DNA of 64,000 nt, from assembly GCA_003996215.1 (NCBI GenBank), contig QJPP01000833.1, positions 124,001 through 188,000 of the forward strand, in the 5' to 3' direction. The position numbers and the translations under genes were made by a program. Source of the DNA: Jaltomata sinuosa (Eukaryota; Streptophyta; Magnoliopsida; Solanales; Solanaceae). Within the stretch, counting starts at the first letter, position 1; the number at the start of each line of letters is the position of its first letter. The notes under the pieces were generated by a model, which was not told the origin of the DNA, did no database searches, and saw only the letters and a program-made list of their open reading frames with translations. Shown piece by piece: positions 1-10,000 of the stretch.

Positions 1-1144
1 CTTTTGTGTAATTCGAGGTAGGTGATGATTATTGTTTTCCCAATATGCAAATGTGTTCAGGTACTATCGCTTAGTATTGTGTGAGTTGCATAGGGATTAT
101 GAATGTCTAATTGTGCGGTTATTCAGTCTTGTGAAATGAACCTCGTTTTGTTGCTTGTTGATTTACAAGTGTGCTTTCGTTCATTGTTTGTTGACTGTTG
201 AATTTTGTGTGACATTTGGTTGGTTCGGGTACCACGCCTGGTACGGGATACTTATCTATTGGATCGTGTACCACGCCTGGTACTGGATTCATAATGGTTG
301 GATCGGGTACCACGCATGGTACGGATTTTGATTTACTTGCATTGATTATATTTTTTTCGATGGTTTCATGAGTGGACCGGGTTGTATTCTTGAATTGTGA
401 TTATTGCATATGGTCCATGAGAGGTCGGGTAATTATATTTAAATGTAGTGTTGGTCTTAGTGTAGGCCGAAATAGCATGTTGATAACATAGGTAGTGTCC
501 TAGGGGTCCTTGGTGAGTCCGGATTGTGTAAAAAGGATATATGTTTATTGTCACTGGGTTTTGTCATTGGTTGTTAATTGGTTACATGTGGTTGATAAGC
601 TAAGGAAAAGACTTGTAATCTAGTTATATTGTTGACTTGCATTACATACTTCGCTTGCTCAGCCTTGGTTTACTGTTCACATCTTGTTTATTGAAATTGG
701 CCGATGATCCAACCTGTACATGATGGTTGTGTACTTATTCTGCACTTGCTTTTCTTTTTGTGAGTACAGGACATCTTCCAGCGGCTGAAACGCGACCTCA
801 CTTGTAGATTCGGCGAATTCAGGATTCAAGGGTGAGCTATTCTTCCGGGCTACCTTATTTTCGTCCATAACTAGTTATAGTCCACTTGTTTCGGGCTTAA
901 ACTCTTGCTTTCTCTTTTTGGGGTTGCACCCCCGTTCTAGATGTTGGTAGAATGTTTTGGTACGTTAACTTTTAGGTTCTAGGGAGGTTTTCTGCAGATT
1001 CTTATTTTTGCTAGTGTTTTGAGATTATGAATATTAGTTTATTTTATTGCAAACTAGTTTTAAGCTGTTTGAATTGCTAAGTGATTGGTTCGCTCATCCG
1101 GAGGTCTTGGGTGGGTGTCAGTCACGGCGGGTTGGATCGTGACA
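1..1144 (+). mobile_element. Ty3/gypsy-type LTR, truncated by the window edge
   Basis: The sequence reads like the 3' part of a long LTR. It is mixed in composition, contains a GTAC-armed repeat cluster, and ends in GGGTTGGATCGTGACA, the usual right edge of Solanaceae chromovirus LTRs, after which composition falls abruptly to AT-rich. No gag or pol coding is present on either side, so it may be a solo LTR or the end of an element lying to the left. The left end is outside the window, so no target duplication can be tested. Confidence 0.55.
229..322. repeat. Three 39-bp repeats with GTAC-armed imperfect palindromes
   Basis: The 16-mer GTACCACGCCTGGTAC occurs at 229 and 268, and a one-base variant at 307, so the spacing is exactly 39 bp. 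Arms GTACCA and TGGTAC are inverted around a short centre, so each unit could form a small hairpin. It lies within the LTR. Confidence 0.8.
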
Positions 1145-1458
1145 ATATATGAAATGTCTTCATATATATATTAGAAAAGTTTCAAATATATTTAGTACAT
1201 GCGATTCATTTTAGAAAATTTAAGTTACATACTTACATAGATTGAAATTATATTTTATTATAAAAATTTATTTGAAATTGCCATTTTTATGAGCTTCAAG
1301 TTTTTAAATTTTGCCATTCTTGCATGTCTTTCTTTCCTTTTTTTTTTTTTTTTTGGATAGAAATGTCTTCCTTCCCTTTTTCCCCCTTTTTTTGGGGGTA
1401 GAAATGTCTTTCTTTCCTATAGTACAAGAATGAGTTGATGCCTTAGGTAAATTAGTTA
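1145..1458. other. AT-rich spacer, nothing recognised
   Basis: AT-rich sequence with a long T tract near 1340-1355 and short imperfect duplications containing 'agaaatgtctt'. No coding or element boundary is visible. Confidence 0.6.
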
Positions 1459-1710
1459 CTCCCTCTGTCCCAATTTGTTGGCACCTTTCAGATTTTGAGA
1501 GTCAAATAATTATTTTTTTGATTGCTTTTTTTTCTCGTATGTCTTATAAATATTTTGAAATTGTCAATTATTGTTACGTATAGTACATCTTACATAGTTT
1601 TCAAATATATAAATTTTATCTCAATTTTTTTTAAAGATTTCATATTAAAATTTACAATTAAATTTGAACTTGAAATCCTAACTGTGATGCATAATTTGAG
1701 ACAAAGAAAG
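1459..1710. mobile_element. Stowaway (Tc1/mariner) MITE
   Basis: About 252 bp flanked by TA on both sides. The left end reads CTCCCTCTGTCCCAATTTG. The right end ends in GAGACAAAGAAAG, the complement of a CTTTCTTTGTCTC terminus. The inside is AT-rich and non-coding, as expected for Stowaway. Confidence 0.75.
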
Positions 1711-1957
1711 TAACTAAATCTCATTATTTGACATTTGATTCTTAAAAAAAATTAACAAAAAAAAAAAGCAATCATTTCTATATGCTACTATATGTTTTAA
1801 ATATCACAATGTAAATTGTGACATTTAGTAAAAGCTAATACAACTACTTAACCAATCAAACATGGCTTGGTGGCCTTTGTGTATATCACCAAAAAACTTT
1901 TGACCTAATTTTGTTGCATCTTTCACACCTAATCATGACGAAACTCACTTGCCGAAA

Positions 1958-2120
1958 TCAACGAGGATTGTGGTAGAGTGATAAGTATTTCTTCATCCTA
2001 AATCAGAGGTCTCGAGTTCGAGTCTCGTTGGGTACAGTCGCCTTTATTAGGGAGTAATTTATCCCGAATCTAAATTTAATCGGACTGTAATACGAATACC
2101 GATGGAAAACGAAAAAGAAG
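1958..2120 (+). mobile_element. tRNA-derived SINE
   Basis: Contains an A-box-like TTGTGGTAGAGTG at about 1968-1980 and a B-box-like GAGTTCGAGTCTC at 2014-2026. A body follows that recurs at least seven more times in this window (cgaat...taatcgga...aatacgaataccg). It belongs to the same family as the copies near 6.2, 13.7, 14.9, 15.1, 16.8, 18.3 and 18.6/19.7 kb. It is a mobile element, not a tRNA gene. Confidence 0.7.
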
Positions 2121-2429
2121 TCTCTTGCAGAAAAAACGTTTGCGTGATTGGAAGTAAGAATAGTCAAAGAGACTTAATCAAAAGGGGCATCTCCATACTT
2201 ATCATCTCTTTGAATATCAAACTTTTTGGACCACAAAAAAAGCATGAAGTATTCCAACTCATTACCTCAATTGCCCTTTGGAAATGTTCCAAGTTGTCCT
2301 ATACTATTTGAAATTGCTTAATTTCAAGTTTAGCCCTTGAATGTTTATCCCGTTCTGCCAAATCTTGTAAAAAAAAGCTATTTGAAATTGCTTAGTTTTA
2401 TGTTTTGTCATACTTTTGGTCTAATTCAT

Positions 2430-3300
2430 ATTTGTTTTTACCGATAATGAACTTTAGCATAGAATTGATGAACTTCACGTATCAAAATACTTTGAGAAAG
2501 AAGGTCCGAAACTATCTATTCTACTTTTGAGTATATTTTAAAATTATTCTCAAGTCGAAGCTCCTTTAAGGGTCAAGAAATGATATTTTGTTTTTCTTAA
2601 AAACGGGATTTAAATTAAATTTAGAGTATAATCTAGGGTAAAATTGCTCAATTTCAAATAGTACGAGGACAAATTTGTCAATTTTCTCTTATCTTTTAAA
2701 CATATGGAATGCACATATAGCATTTGGTGAATGTCTGCTTGAAGCATAGACAAACCTAGCTTAGAAGTTACGAGTTCACATAGATTCAGTATTTTTTGTT
2801 CAAATTATATATATGTATTAAAAAATACATCAAATATTCATAACTGTTTGACTGTGGATTCATTTATTATTGTACAGTAACTTAGGATCGTTACAAGAAC
2901 TCATAAACTTCAAATCTTGAGTTTGCCTTTGACTTGAAGTCGAAAAAACAATATTTGAAATTAAAGTAGAAAATATTTTGGAAAAGGAAAAATGGCCTTT
3001 TACAATATTCGAAAGGTAGTGATTTCCATTTTTATAAATAGTGGAAAATTTTCAGAAGAATAAAATATTTTTTTAGTCATATTATTGATGAGTTTACTTT
3101 TCAAGTTTCTAAATACTTTGCAGTTCAAAATTGACTATAGAATAGTTCTAGATCATGTATAATTTATTTTATTTTCTTGGTTCTCACAGGTGCAGATCAA
3201 TTTATAAGTTTAACAAGTAATTGACTTATCATTTGAGAAGTATTCAATCATCACTTTACATGATCTTTTTTGTATTATTAAATTTTGATGACCAAAATAT
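2430..3300. repeat. Diverged segmental duplication, copy A (empty sites)
   Basis: Blocks here recur in the same order at 4480-6475: 'caagaaatgatact/att', 'gtcgaaaaaacaata', 'ccttttacaatattcgaaagg', 'gtttacttttcaagtttcta', 'cacaggtgcagatcaattt', 'tattaaattttgat'. Copy A lacks the MITE at 5696-6055 and the SINE at 6184-6395, so it preserves their unoccupied sites (near 3110 and 3235). Confidence 0.75.
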
Positions 3301-3350
3301 AATATAGCCACCACCCCTTGTAAAGTTTCAACAATGATAATTTACAATTG

Positions 3351-3455
3351 TTCCTTTATATATAAGATAAGAAAACAAAAAAATGTGTGTGTGTGTGTGT
3401 TTCCTTTATATATAAGATAAGAAAACAAAAAAAGAGTGTGTGTGTGTGTGTGTGT
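3351..3455. repeat. 50-bp tandem duplication ending in (GT)n
   Basis: The segment TTCCTTTATATATAAGATAA plus an A-rich run and a GT microsatellite is present twice in tandem, beginning at 3351 and 3401. GT tracts differ in length between the two units. Confidence 0.85.
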
Positions 3456-3636
3456 TTGGGATATATATAGGGGGATGAATGTGTACAAATGAGAAGTGAG
3501 GAGAATATGGAGGAAGATTTGGGGGTGTGGGGTGTAGGTGGTATGGAGAGGGCGAGCTAGTGGCGGATTTAGAATTTAAGTTATAGAGTTTATTTATCGC
3601 GATTTGGGACATTTAGATTTTGGTGGGTTCACAACA

Positions 3637-4286
3637 TGTGTTACGGTCTTAGCTTCGTTGCTAGGACCGTAAGTTTGCAAAAGGTAAATAACGTAAAGAA
3701 AATATAAAACAAATCAACAAGACAACGATTAAGAACAAATTTGTAGCGATAGTGGAGTGGTCGGTCTTCCAGTTATAAGCAGGTCGTGACCGTGAACATA
3801 GCGTAGGCAAGCGTGATAACAATGGAACAGTGAAAACATCAAAGGAAAACAGAGAAAGCTTAAGAACCAAGCTAAAGATATTTTATTGCTTTTAGGATAA
3901 GGGCTAGCAAAAATCCGATCCTTTACAATGAGGAAGGGGGTGCCGATTTATAGGGTACCAAAAGATCCTTCTGGCAAATGGGATAATGCTATTTTGTTAA
4001 GCCCATAGTACTGTGACCAATGGTCGACAACCACTTGTCCTTGAGCCGTTGGAGAATGTCAGCCCAGTACACCGTGTCTGATGCAGTTCGATGGAAAGTC
4101 GCCTGCGCACCTGAATAATCTGACACACCGTCCTTTTGTCTGTCCTTTGCATGTAATCGCCATCGTTGATCCTATCGGGTTACTCCATTTTTGCCCCATA
4201 AATTATTTCTTTATGTCGGGCTTGTTCTCGAGATGATGCCGTCGCGGATCGGCCCTCACTTACCAGAGCTATTTTTACCCCATACA
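3637..4286. mobile_element. Possible solo LTR
   Basis: A roughly 650-bp block whose GC content is higher than the surroundings. It begins near TGTGTTACGG and ends near TTTTTACCCCATACA, giving the TG...CA edges of an LTR. It interrupts the AT-rich duplicated segment between copies A and B. No coding is seen in any frame beyond short ORFs. No convincing target duplication was found, so boundaries and class are uncertain. Confidence 0.4.
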
Positions 4287-4891
4287 GAGTTTAATATTTA
4301 AATTTCTTTAGCATTAAATTTACTATGAGAGTACATGTTTGGGAGTGTTGTGAAACATTGGCCAGCAACAAGTCTAAACAATTTGCACCCTAGTCGAGTC
4401 AAAATCGCTTTTAAAACAATGATTTGTTATGACACAATATTTATTCGTCAAATTATTTCTGTTCTTTTCTTGTTTGTCAATGTTGTCAATTATTTTTCCA
4501 ACACCATATACTTTCGGTTCAAAAATTTAAGACTTTATACATCAAATACTTCGATAAAAGATCATGTTCATCCCATCATTTTTTACTATGCTTTAAAATT
4601 ACCCTGAGATTGAAGTTTCGTTAGAGATCAAGAAATGATACTCTTTTCTTACAAGGAGTTTTGATTAGACCTGAAGTATAATGGAGAATAAAGTTGCTCA
4701 TTTTCGAATAGTATAAGAGCAAATTTGATGAGTTTCCCTTATTGGCCAATAATTGTGCTTAAAGTCGAAAAAACAATACTTGAAATTAAAGTGGAAAAAT
4801 GCCCTTTTACAATATTCGAAAGGTTGCCATTTCCAGAAGAATAATTTAAAAGAATCAAGACATTGTGAAGAAAATAAAAGAAAAATAAATA

Positions 4892-5128
4892 CTACTTCTC
4901 ACGGTTTTAATTTATTTGTCTTATTTTATTTTATTTTTATTTATTTTGAAAAGAATGTCTTTTTTTGTTTTTTTGGCAATTATTTAATTTTAACTTTTCA
5001 CACGATTAAAGGACATTTTAGTACATTCTACATATCTATAGTTTAAGACCACAAGGTTCAAAAGTCTTCCTCGCCTTTTTAAACTTCATGTCAAGTCAAA
5101 ACCAAACAAACAAATTAAAACAGGGGAG
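4892..5128. mobile_element. Decayed Stowaway MITE
   Basis: Flanked by TA. The left end runs ACTTCTCACGGTTTTAATTT and the right end AAATTAAAACAGGGGAG, which are imperfect inverted termini. The internal 'cacaaggttcaaaagtctt' motif is shared with the MITEs at 24.5 kb and 62.9 kb. Confidence 0.6.
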
Positions 5129-5247
5129 TATCTTACATGCAAATGCCATAGCAACAAGAACAACAAATAACTACACCTCAATTCCGAATTAGTAACGGAA
5201 ATAGAACAACAAAATAAACTTCTTGTATGCAAATAAAACATTATATA

Positions 5248-5503
5248 CTTTCTCCGTTCACTTTTACGTGTTCACTCTATTAAAAATACATTATTACTTG
5301 GCACTTTTAGCATGTCAAGAGAAGAAGAAAAAAATCAAGTTTTACTCTTGATATCAATTACTTATTCTACAAATCATTTTTCAAAATCTAGAACTAAACA
5401 TCACATAATATGAGTATTATAACAATAAAATACTTCTATCAGTTATTATTTTTGAAGGAACGTGCAGAATCTAAACTGGACAAGTAAAAGTGAACAGGGA
5501 GAA
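5248..5503. mobile_element. Stowaway MITE
   Basis: 256 bp between TA dinucleotides with inverted ends: left CTTTCTCCGTTCACTTTTAC, right GTAAAAGTGAACAGGGAGAA. No coding capacity. Confidence 0.75.
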
Positions 5504-5695
5504 TATCTACCAAATTATACTGTATCTCATACTCTGAACATTTCAATTATTAGGGTCCCTACCTTACTTGTTAAGATCTTAATCTAAGGTCACTCGGATC
5601 ATTTAAAGCCAAACATTTTTATTCCACACAAATCCCTTTTGAATGATATTTTTTAGTCATATTTCTTGTTGATGAGTTTACTTTTCAAGTTTCTA

Positions 5696-6055
5696 GGTGT
5701 CGTTTGGCTATGAGAACAAAAAAAAAATCACTTTTTTGAAATTTTCAAAGTTGAAGTTGGAAGTTGGAAGTTGGAATTGTGTTTGGCCATAACTTTTGCA
5801 ATAATTATCTAGATCTTAAATATATATTTTTTAAAAACATAAAATATGATTTAAAAATGAAATATAATTTAAATGGGGTTATTTTATGAAAATAAAATAT
5901 TTAGGATTTTTTAAAAAAAAAAAATTTAAAAAGTGAAAAAAGTGAAAACACCCTCCGGAGTTGTATTTGGAATTTTTATGGCCAAACACTATTTTCGGAA
6001 AAAAATGAAATAATTTTTCGGAAAATAGTGAAAAATTCTCATGACCAAACGCCTA
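5696..6055. mobile_element. PIF/Harbinger (Tourist-like) MITE
   Basis: 360 bp with inverted ends (GGTGTCGTTTGGCTATGAG on the left, CTCATGACCAAACGCCTA on the right) and a 3-bp CTA duplication. The duplicated segment at about 3095-3125 shows the empty site TTTCTAAATACTTT. The same family occurs at 22083, 24791 and 25218. Confidence 0.8.
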
Positions 6056-6183
6056 CTAGATACTTTGCAGTTCAGAATTGACTATATAATAGTTCTAGAT
6101 CACAATTTATTTTAATTTTCTTGGTTTTCACAGGTGCAGATCAATTTATAAGTTTAACAAGTAATTGACTTATCATTTGAGAG

Positions 6184-6395
6184 TTTTTTTTTTCTTTTTT
6201 TCTTTTTGTTTTTTCCATCTGGTGTACGGTACCCGCATTGGAGTACGATTAATTCCGAATTCGCATCAGGAAGTCCCACATTGGGAGTTTAAGCGCTCCC
6301 TAACAAACGCCACTGCGTACCCAAGGGGACTCGAACCCGAGACCTCTGGTTAAGAATGAAGGAGTACTTATCCCTCCACCACAACCCTTATTGGT
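6184..6395 (-). mobile_element. tRNA-derived SINE with target duplication
   Basis: Flanked by the 9-bp direct repeat ATTTGAGAG (6175-6183 and 6396-6404). On the minus strand it runs from an A-box region (TTGTGGTGGAGGGAT) and a B box (GGTCTCGGGTTCGAGTCC) to an A-rich tail, seen here as the T tract at 6184-6205. The duplicated segment near 3235 shows the uninterrupted target. Confidence 0.85.
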
Positions 6396-6561
6396 ATTTG
6401 AGAGTTTTCAAACCATCACACTTTACATGGTCTTTCTGTATTATTAAATTTTGATATCAAGCAAACTTCCAACAATAATAATGCACAATGTAATTTTTCA
6501 TTACCCCATCAGGTTTAGTTGACCTAAAACAAGAAGTAATTTTCATATCACATCTAATATG

Positions 6562-6652
6562 ATACCTTCACAAGGTAGGAGTAAGGCTATGTACACCATC
6601 CCTCCCCAGACCTCCCGTATGGGATTACACTTGTTATGTTATTGTTGTGTAA
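6562..6652 (+). mobile_element. TS-type SINE, 3' fragment
   Basis: Matches the tail seen in other copies: 'ggtaggagtaaggct...ccctccccagacctc..tgggattacac' followed by TTATTGTTGTG. The 5' tRNA-like part is missing. Confidence 0.65.
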
Positions 6653-6789
6653 CATGGTACCTAAAAGATAACACATAATCTGCGATAACTACTTAAATTG
6701 AACTGATGGTGTAAAAGTTCTATATGTATACCGTCAATGCATATAACATAAGCAACTGTGAAATTAAGACAAGATATACCAAGAAAGAA

Positions 6790-6795
6790 TTTATT
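6790..6795 (-). promoter_or_regulatory. Candidate poly(A) signal for the GH17 gene
   Basis: TTTATT on the plus strand is AATAAA on the minus strand, about 180 bp past the proposed GH17 stop codon. Placement is plausible for a plant 3' UTR but is unproven. Confidence 0.35.
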
Positions 6796-6974
6796 TCATA
6801 TATACTGATATTGTGCATTGCTGAAAAATTCAAAAATAATCAGCAACCTCCATGTTCGACTAGCGATGAAGATCTAAGACTTCATTCCTAATGTTGTTGA
6901 TGTAGCAGTTTCTGTAACTAGGAAATTCGAGAGGCTAATCTGGTATTTCGTATAAGATGAGATCAAAAATGTTG

Positions 6975-7052
6975 TCACAACCTCGATAGCAGAACCGATA
7001 TTGAAGTTGTGATTGCTATCGCTGACAAATAATACCCTTGAGCTTGAATTCC
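6975..7052 (-). CDS. GH17 exon 3: hydrophobic C-terminal tail
   Basis: Preceded on the minus strand by the acceptor TACGTTTCAG, and in phase with the donor AAG|GTATGA that ends exon 2. It encodes 25 residues beginning GIQAQGYYLSAIAI and ending VLLSRL, then TGA. The apolar stretch followed by a stop is typical of a GPI-anchor signal in plasmodesmal beta-glucanases. The exon is inferred from phase, splice signals and composition; no transcript was available. Confidence 0.7.
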   Translation of the reverse strand, partial: GIQAQGYYLSAIAITTSISVLLSRL

Positions 7053-10000
7053 CTGAAACGTATGCACGTAAAAATGGGTGTAAGTCCACAACGATAGGTG
7101 ACATAAATTAGTAGTACACAGCAGAACAACAACAATATATCCAGTTGATCACACGGTGGGGTCTCGGAAGGGTAGTATGTACGCTGACTTTCCCCTACCT
7201 TGGGAGGTAGAGAGGTTGTTCCCGATAGACCCTCAGCTCAAGTAAAACCATTACAATTGGCTAAAAAACACTAAATGCACGCATCTGCTATGATTGTTTC
7301 ATATTCTTTGTTAACTTGGTTAGTTATGCTCAGGAACCCTTTGATAACTTCAAAAATATGAAAGGGTGTCTTGAAAAGAATGAGATATCTTCTACTAAGA
7401 AGCAAGATTAGCCAAAAAGGTCGTGTAGTTGCGCATATTGGGTAGGGAAAGAACATAAAAAGAGAAAGAACAAAAGCGAAAAAACAAAACCAAGAAAAAG
7501 AAGAGCAGACATACAACAACAACAAAAAAAAAAAAAAAGAAAAAAAAAAAAAAACATACCCAGTGTAATCCCACAAAGTGGGGTCTGGGGTCCCGGGAGG
7601 GTAGTGTGTACGCAGTCTTACCCCTACCTTGTGAAGGGAGAGGTTGTTTCCAATAGACCCTCTGTATTTGCATAGCATACTAAGATTCACCAAATGAAAA
7701 AAAAATGCCAGTTACAACATAGATGGACATTACAGTTTAAAAGGAAAAGTTCCCCCACACTAAGTTTGGTCTCAAATCTCAATCAACTCAAACACCAGGA
7801 ACATGTCGACAAACAAAGACCATCTTTCATGAAACAGAACTCTTCATAGTAACAGCTTGTTTGTCAATGAGCTACAGTAGCAAATCGAAGGGTCAGCTAG
7901 AAACTCAGCATCCACAATCAATACATGGACTTAACAGTTTACTCTTAAGTGCTGAAACAAATTCTAGAGGTTCAGACAAAAAGAAACTCCAAGTACCAAA
8001 TCAACTGACCTCATCCAAGTGAAAGCCCCAGACTAAAGAGAAATCGCGAGAAATAAGAGGGAAGGAAGAAAACAAATGGATTCCTCTAAAATGATTAAAG
8101 AACTAGCAACCCGAATGAATAGGAGGTAAAGTTGAGTTATCATTGGTTGATAGCTAATGCAAAAACTTCCCAAATACATACAACGTGATAGAAGGCCCTT
8201 TCATCCCCGGGATTCGACAGCGGAAGAGCAGGAAGATGACACGTGGCATGAACTTATTTGAGTTATTTGTTAGATTGGCAAACGCTTACGAAGGACATGT
8301 CCTAACTAAAGAAAGCAGCAGATACATCATACTTCTGCTTCCACAGAAAATTCATTAACCTATCTCTTCATAAAGTACATGATGCCTATTTTTCAACAAG
8401 TTCACCACAGACTAAGTTCTTCATGTCAGCTTCTTATCACCTCTATAATGCTTATAAAGGAGAAAACAAGACCTAGTAAATCTTTTTGCAAGTCCCATTC
8501 AAAATCACCATGACTAATATCCTTAGACTAAGAGTGTTCTTTTTTTCTTTCAAGCTGTTGATCCACTCAATAAGTATTTACCAGTATTTCCAAAAGTTCC
8601 AACACAGGCACCAACAGTCTTGGAGACACTCAGACACCAAAACCAGCATGCTATCCATGCAAAATGGCATAATACATCACTGATCAAAGCCATATCTGAA
8701 AAGATAATTTAAACCAAAAGCTTTGAAGTGGTGAATTTTACAAACAAACTTGTCTTCCTCTCATCTTTCCTTTTCTATTTTTCCCCCCTGCTCGTTTCCT
8801 CTTTCTACAATAGTTCTAAGTAGCAGAACTAGAAGCTTCTCAAATACTTAGTAACAGAAAAAGAAACCTGGTTTTAGCCAATGGATCTAACCTTCAACCC
8901 TGGTACATACTCTCAATCTCTTTCCAGTCCTCCTCCTGTCAATAGATTTAAAACGGCTTCTTGTTCTTTACTATGAAAAAAATGGGCTTCCAGCAGTAGG
9001 AAAAACATATCCGATTCTATAAGCATGTTGAAACACATTGAAATACAAGGACCCATTTCCCGTTTTGAGGAAGGTGAAAACATGTAATCCCAAGAATGAA
9101 TCTGGATTCCTCATGCTGTTTCACTCTAAAAAGTCAGGAGGTATCTCTCATGTTACTACACTTTGAGTGCCTCTGTACCGCATAACTCAAAACTACAATC
9201 TTCTCAGGGAGCTTCTACTTTATTATGATCCCATTCAAGGAAAATTAGACATTCGCAGGTAACTTTTGTTAGACGATATAAAACCTAAGAGGAGAGTTAA
9301 GTGGAATCTCTGCCACACATATTTTAGATACTTCCATGTTCACCATTTAAGTTCATTTTGTATATCCATTAAGAACAATTGGATATCACCATAGTTAACA
9401 AGTTGGAAAGAGGGGGGAAAAAGTATCAGCTCATATACAATTCCAGAATCAAATGTAACACTTTTTCATAAGTCTGAACCCCTATAATATGCATTAATAA
9501 ATATTACTCTTTTTAAAGAACCGGGTGATCATAATATTGATTGAATTACTTCTCCACAGAGGCATATATATATATCAGGGCGCTAAGACGAAACCCCATG
9601 AAGTTCCAAAAACAGGGATTTGCTTAGTCTTCCTTAGTTCCTTAACCGTTTTGCAAAGGAACAGTATAAAGTATAAAAAGAACTTCATCTACACTTTCGA
9701 TGTTAGCAAGTATGCAACTCAACTCAATACATTCATGTAGAGATTTCCAGCATATTTACGACATGCTATACATTGAACCCGTGCATATTTTCTATGCTTG
9801 AACATGAGGTTAAGCTTCCAGTATAAGGGACCAACCAACGTGTCTTCTTTTCAGTTTCTTTTTTAAGTCAGTTTAAGATTACAATATTCTAAACTAGATA
9901 ATCCAAAACTATATGAAAACACTATGCTCACAACAATTTGCTCTTTATCCAGAACATGAAGAATGACCAACGCACAGAGCATTGACTCTAAAAATGAAAA

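Larger units (their letters stand above)
4480..6475. repeat. Diverged segmental duplication, copy B (with insertions)
   Basis: This is the counterpart of 2430-3300, expanded by later insertions: Stowaway elements at 4892-5128 and 5248-5503, a PIF/Harbinger MITE at 5696-6055 and a SINE at 6184-6395. After removing the last two, the sequence on either side rejoins to match copy A. Confidence 0.75.

Noticed and set aside
1969..2026. tRNA-like A and B boxes (also at 13.7, 14.9 and 16.8 kb and elsewhere)
   Set aside because: No cloverleaf or acceptor stem can be built. The same boxes are followed by a shared body and A-rich tail with target duplications, so these are SINEs, not tRNA genes.
7271..7693. 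Two long overlapping minus-strand open frames of 92 and 140 codons
   Set aside because: They run through a SINE and its A/T homopolymer, and the predicted proteins are Phe/Val runs. They are not genes.
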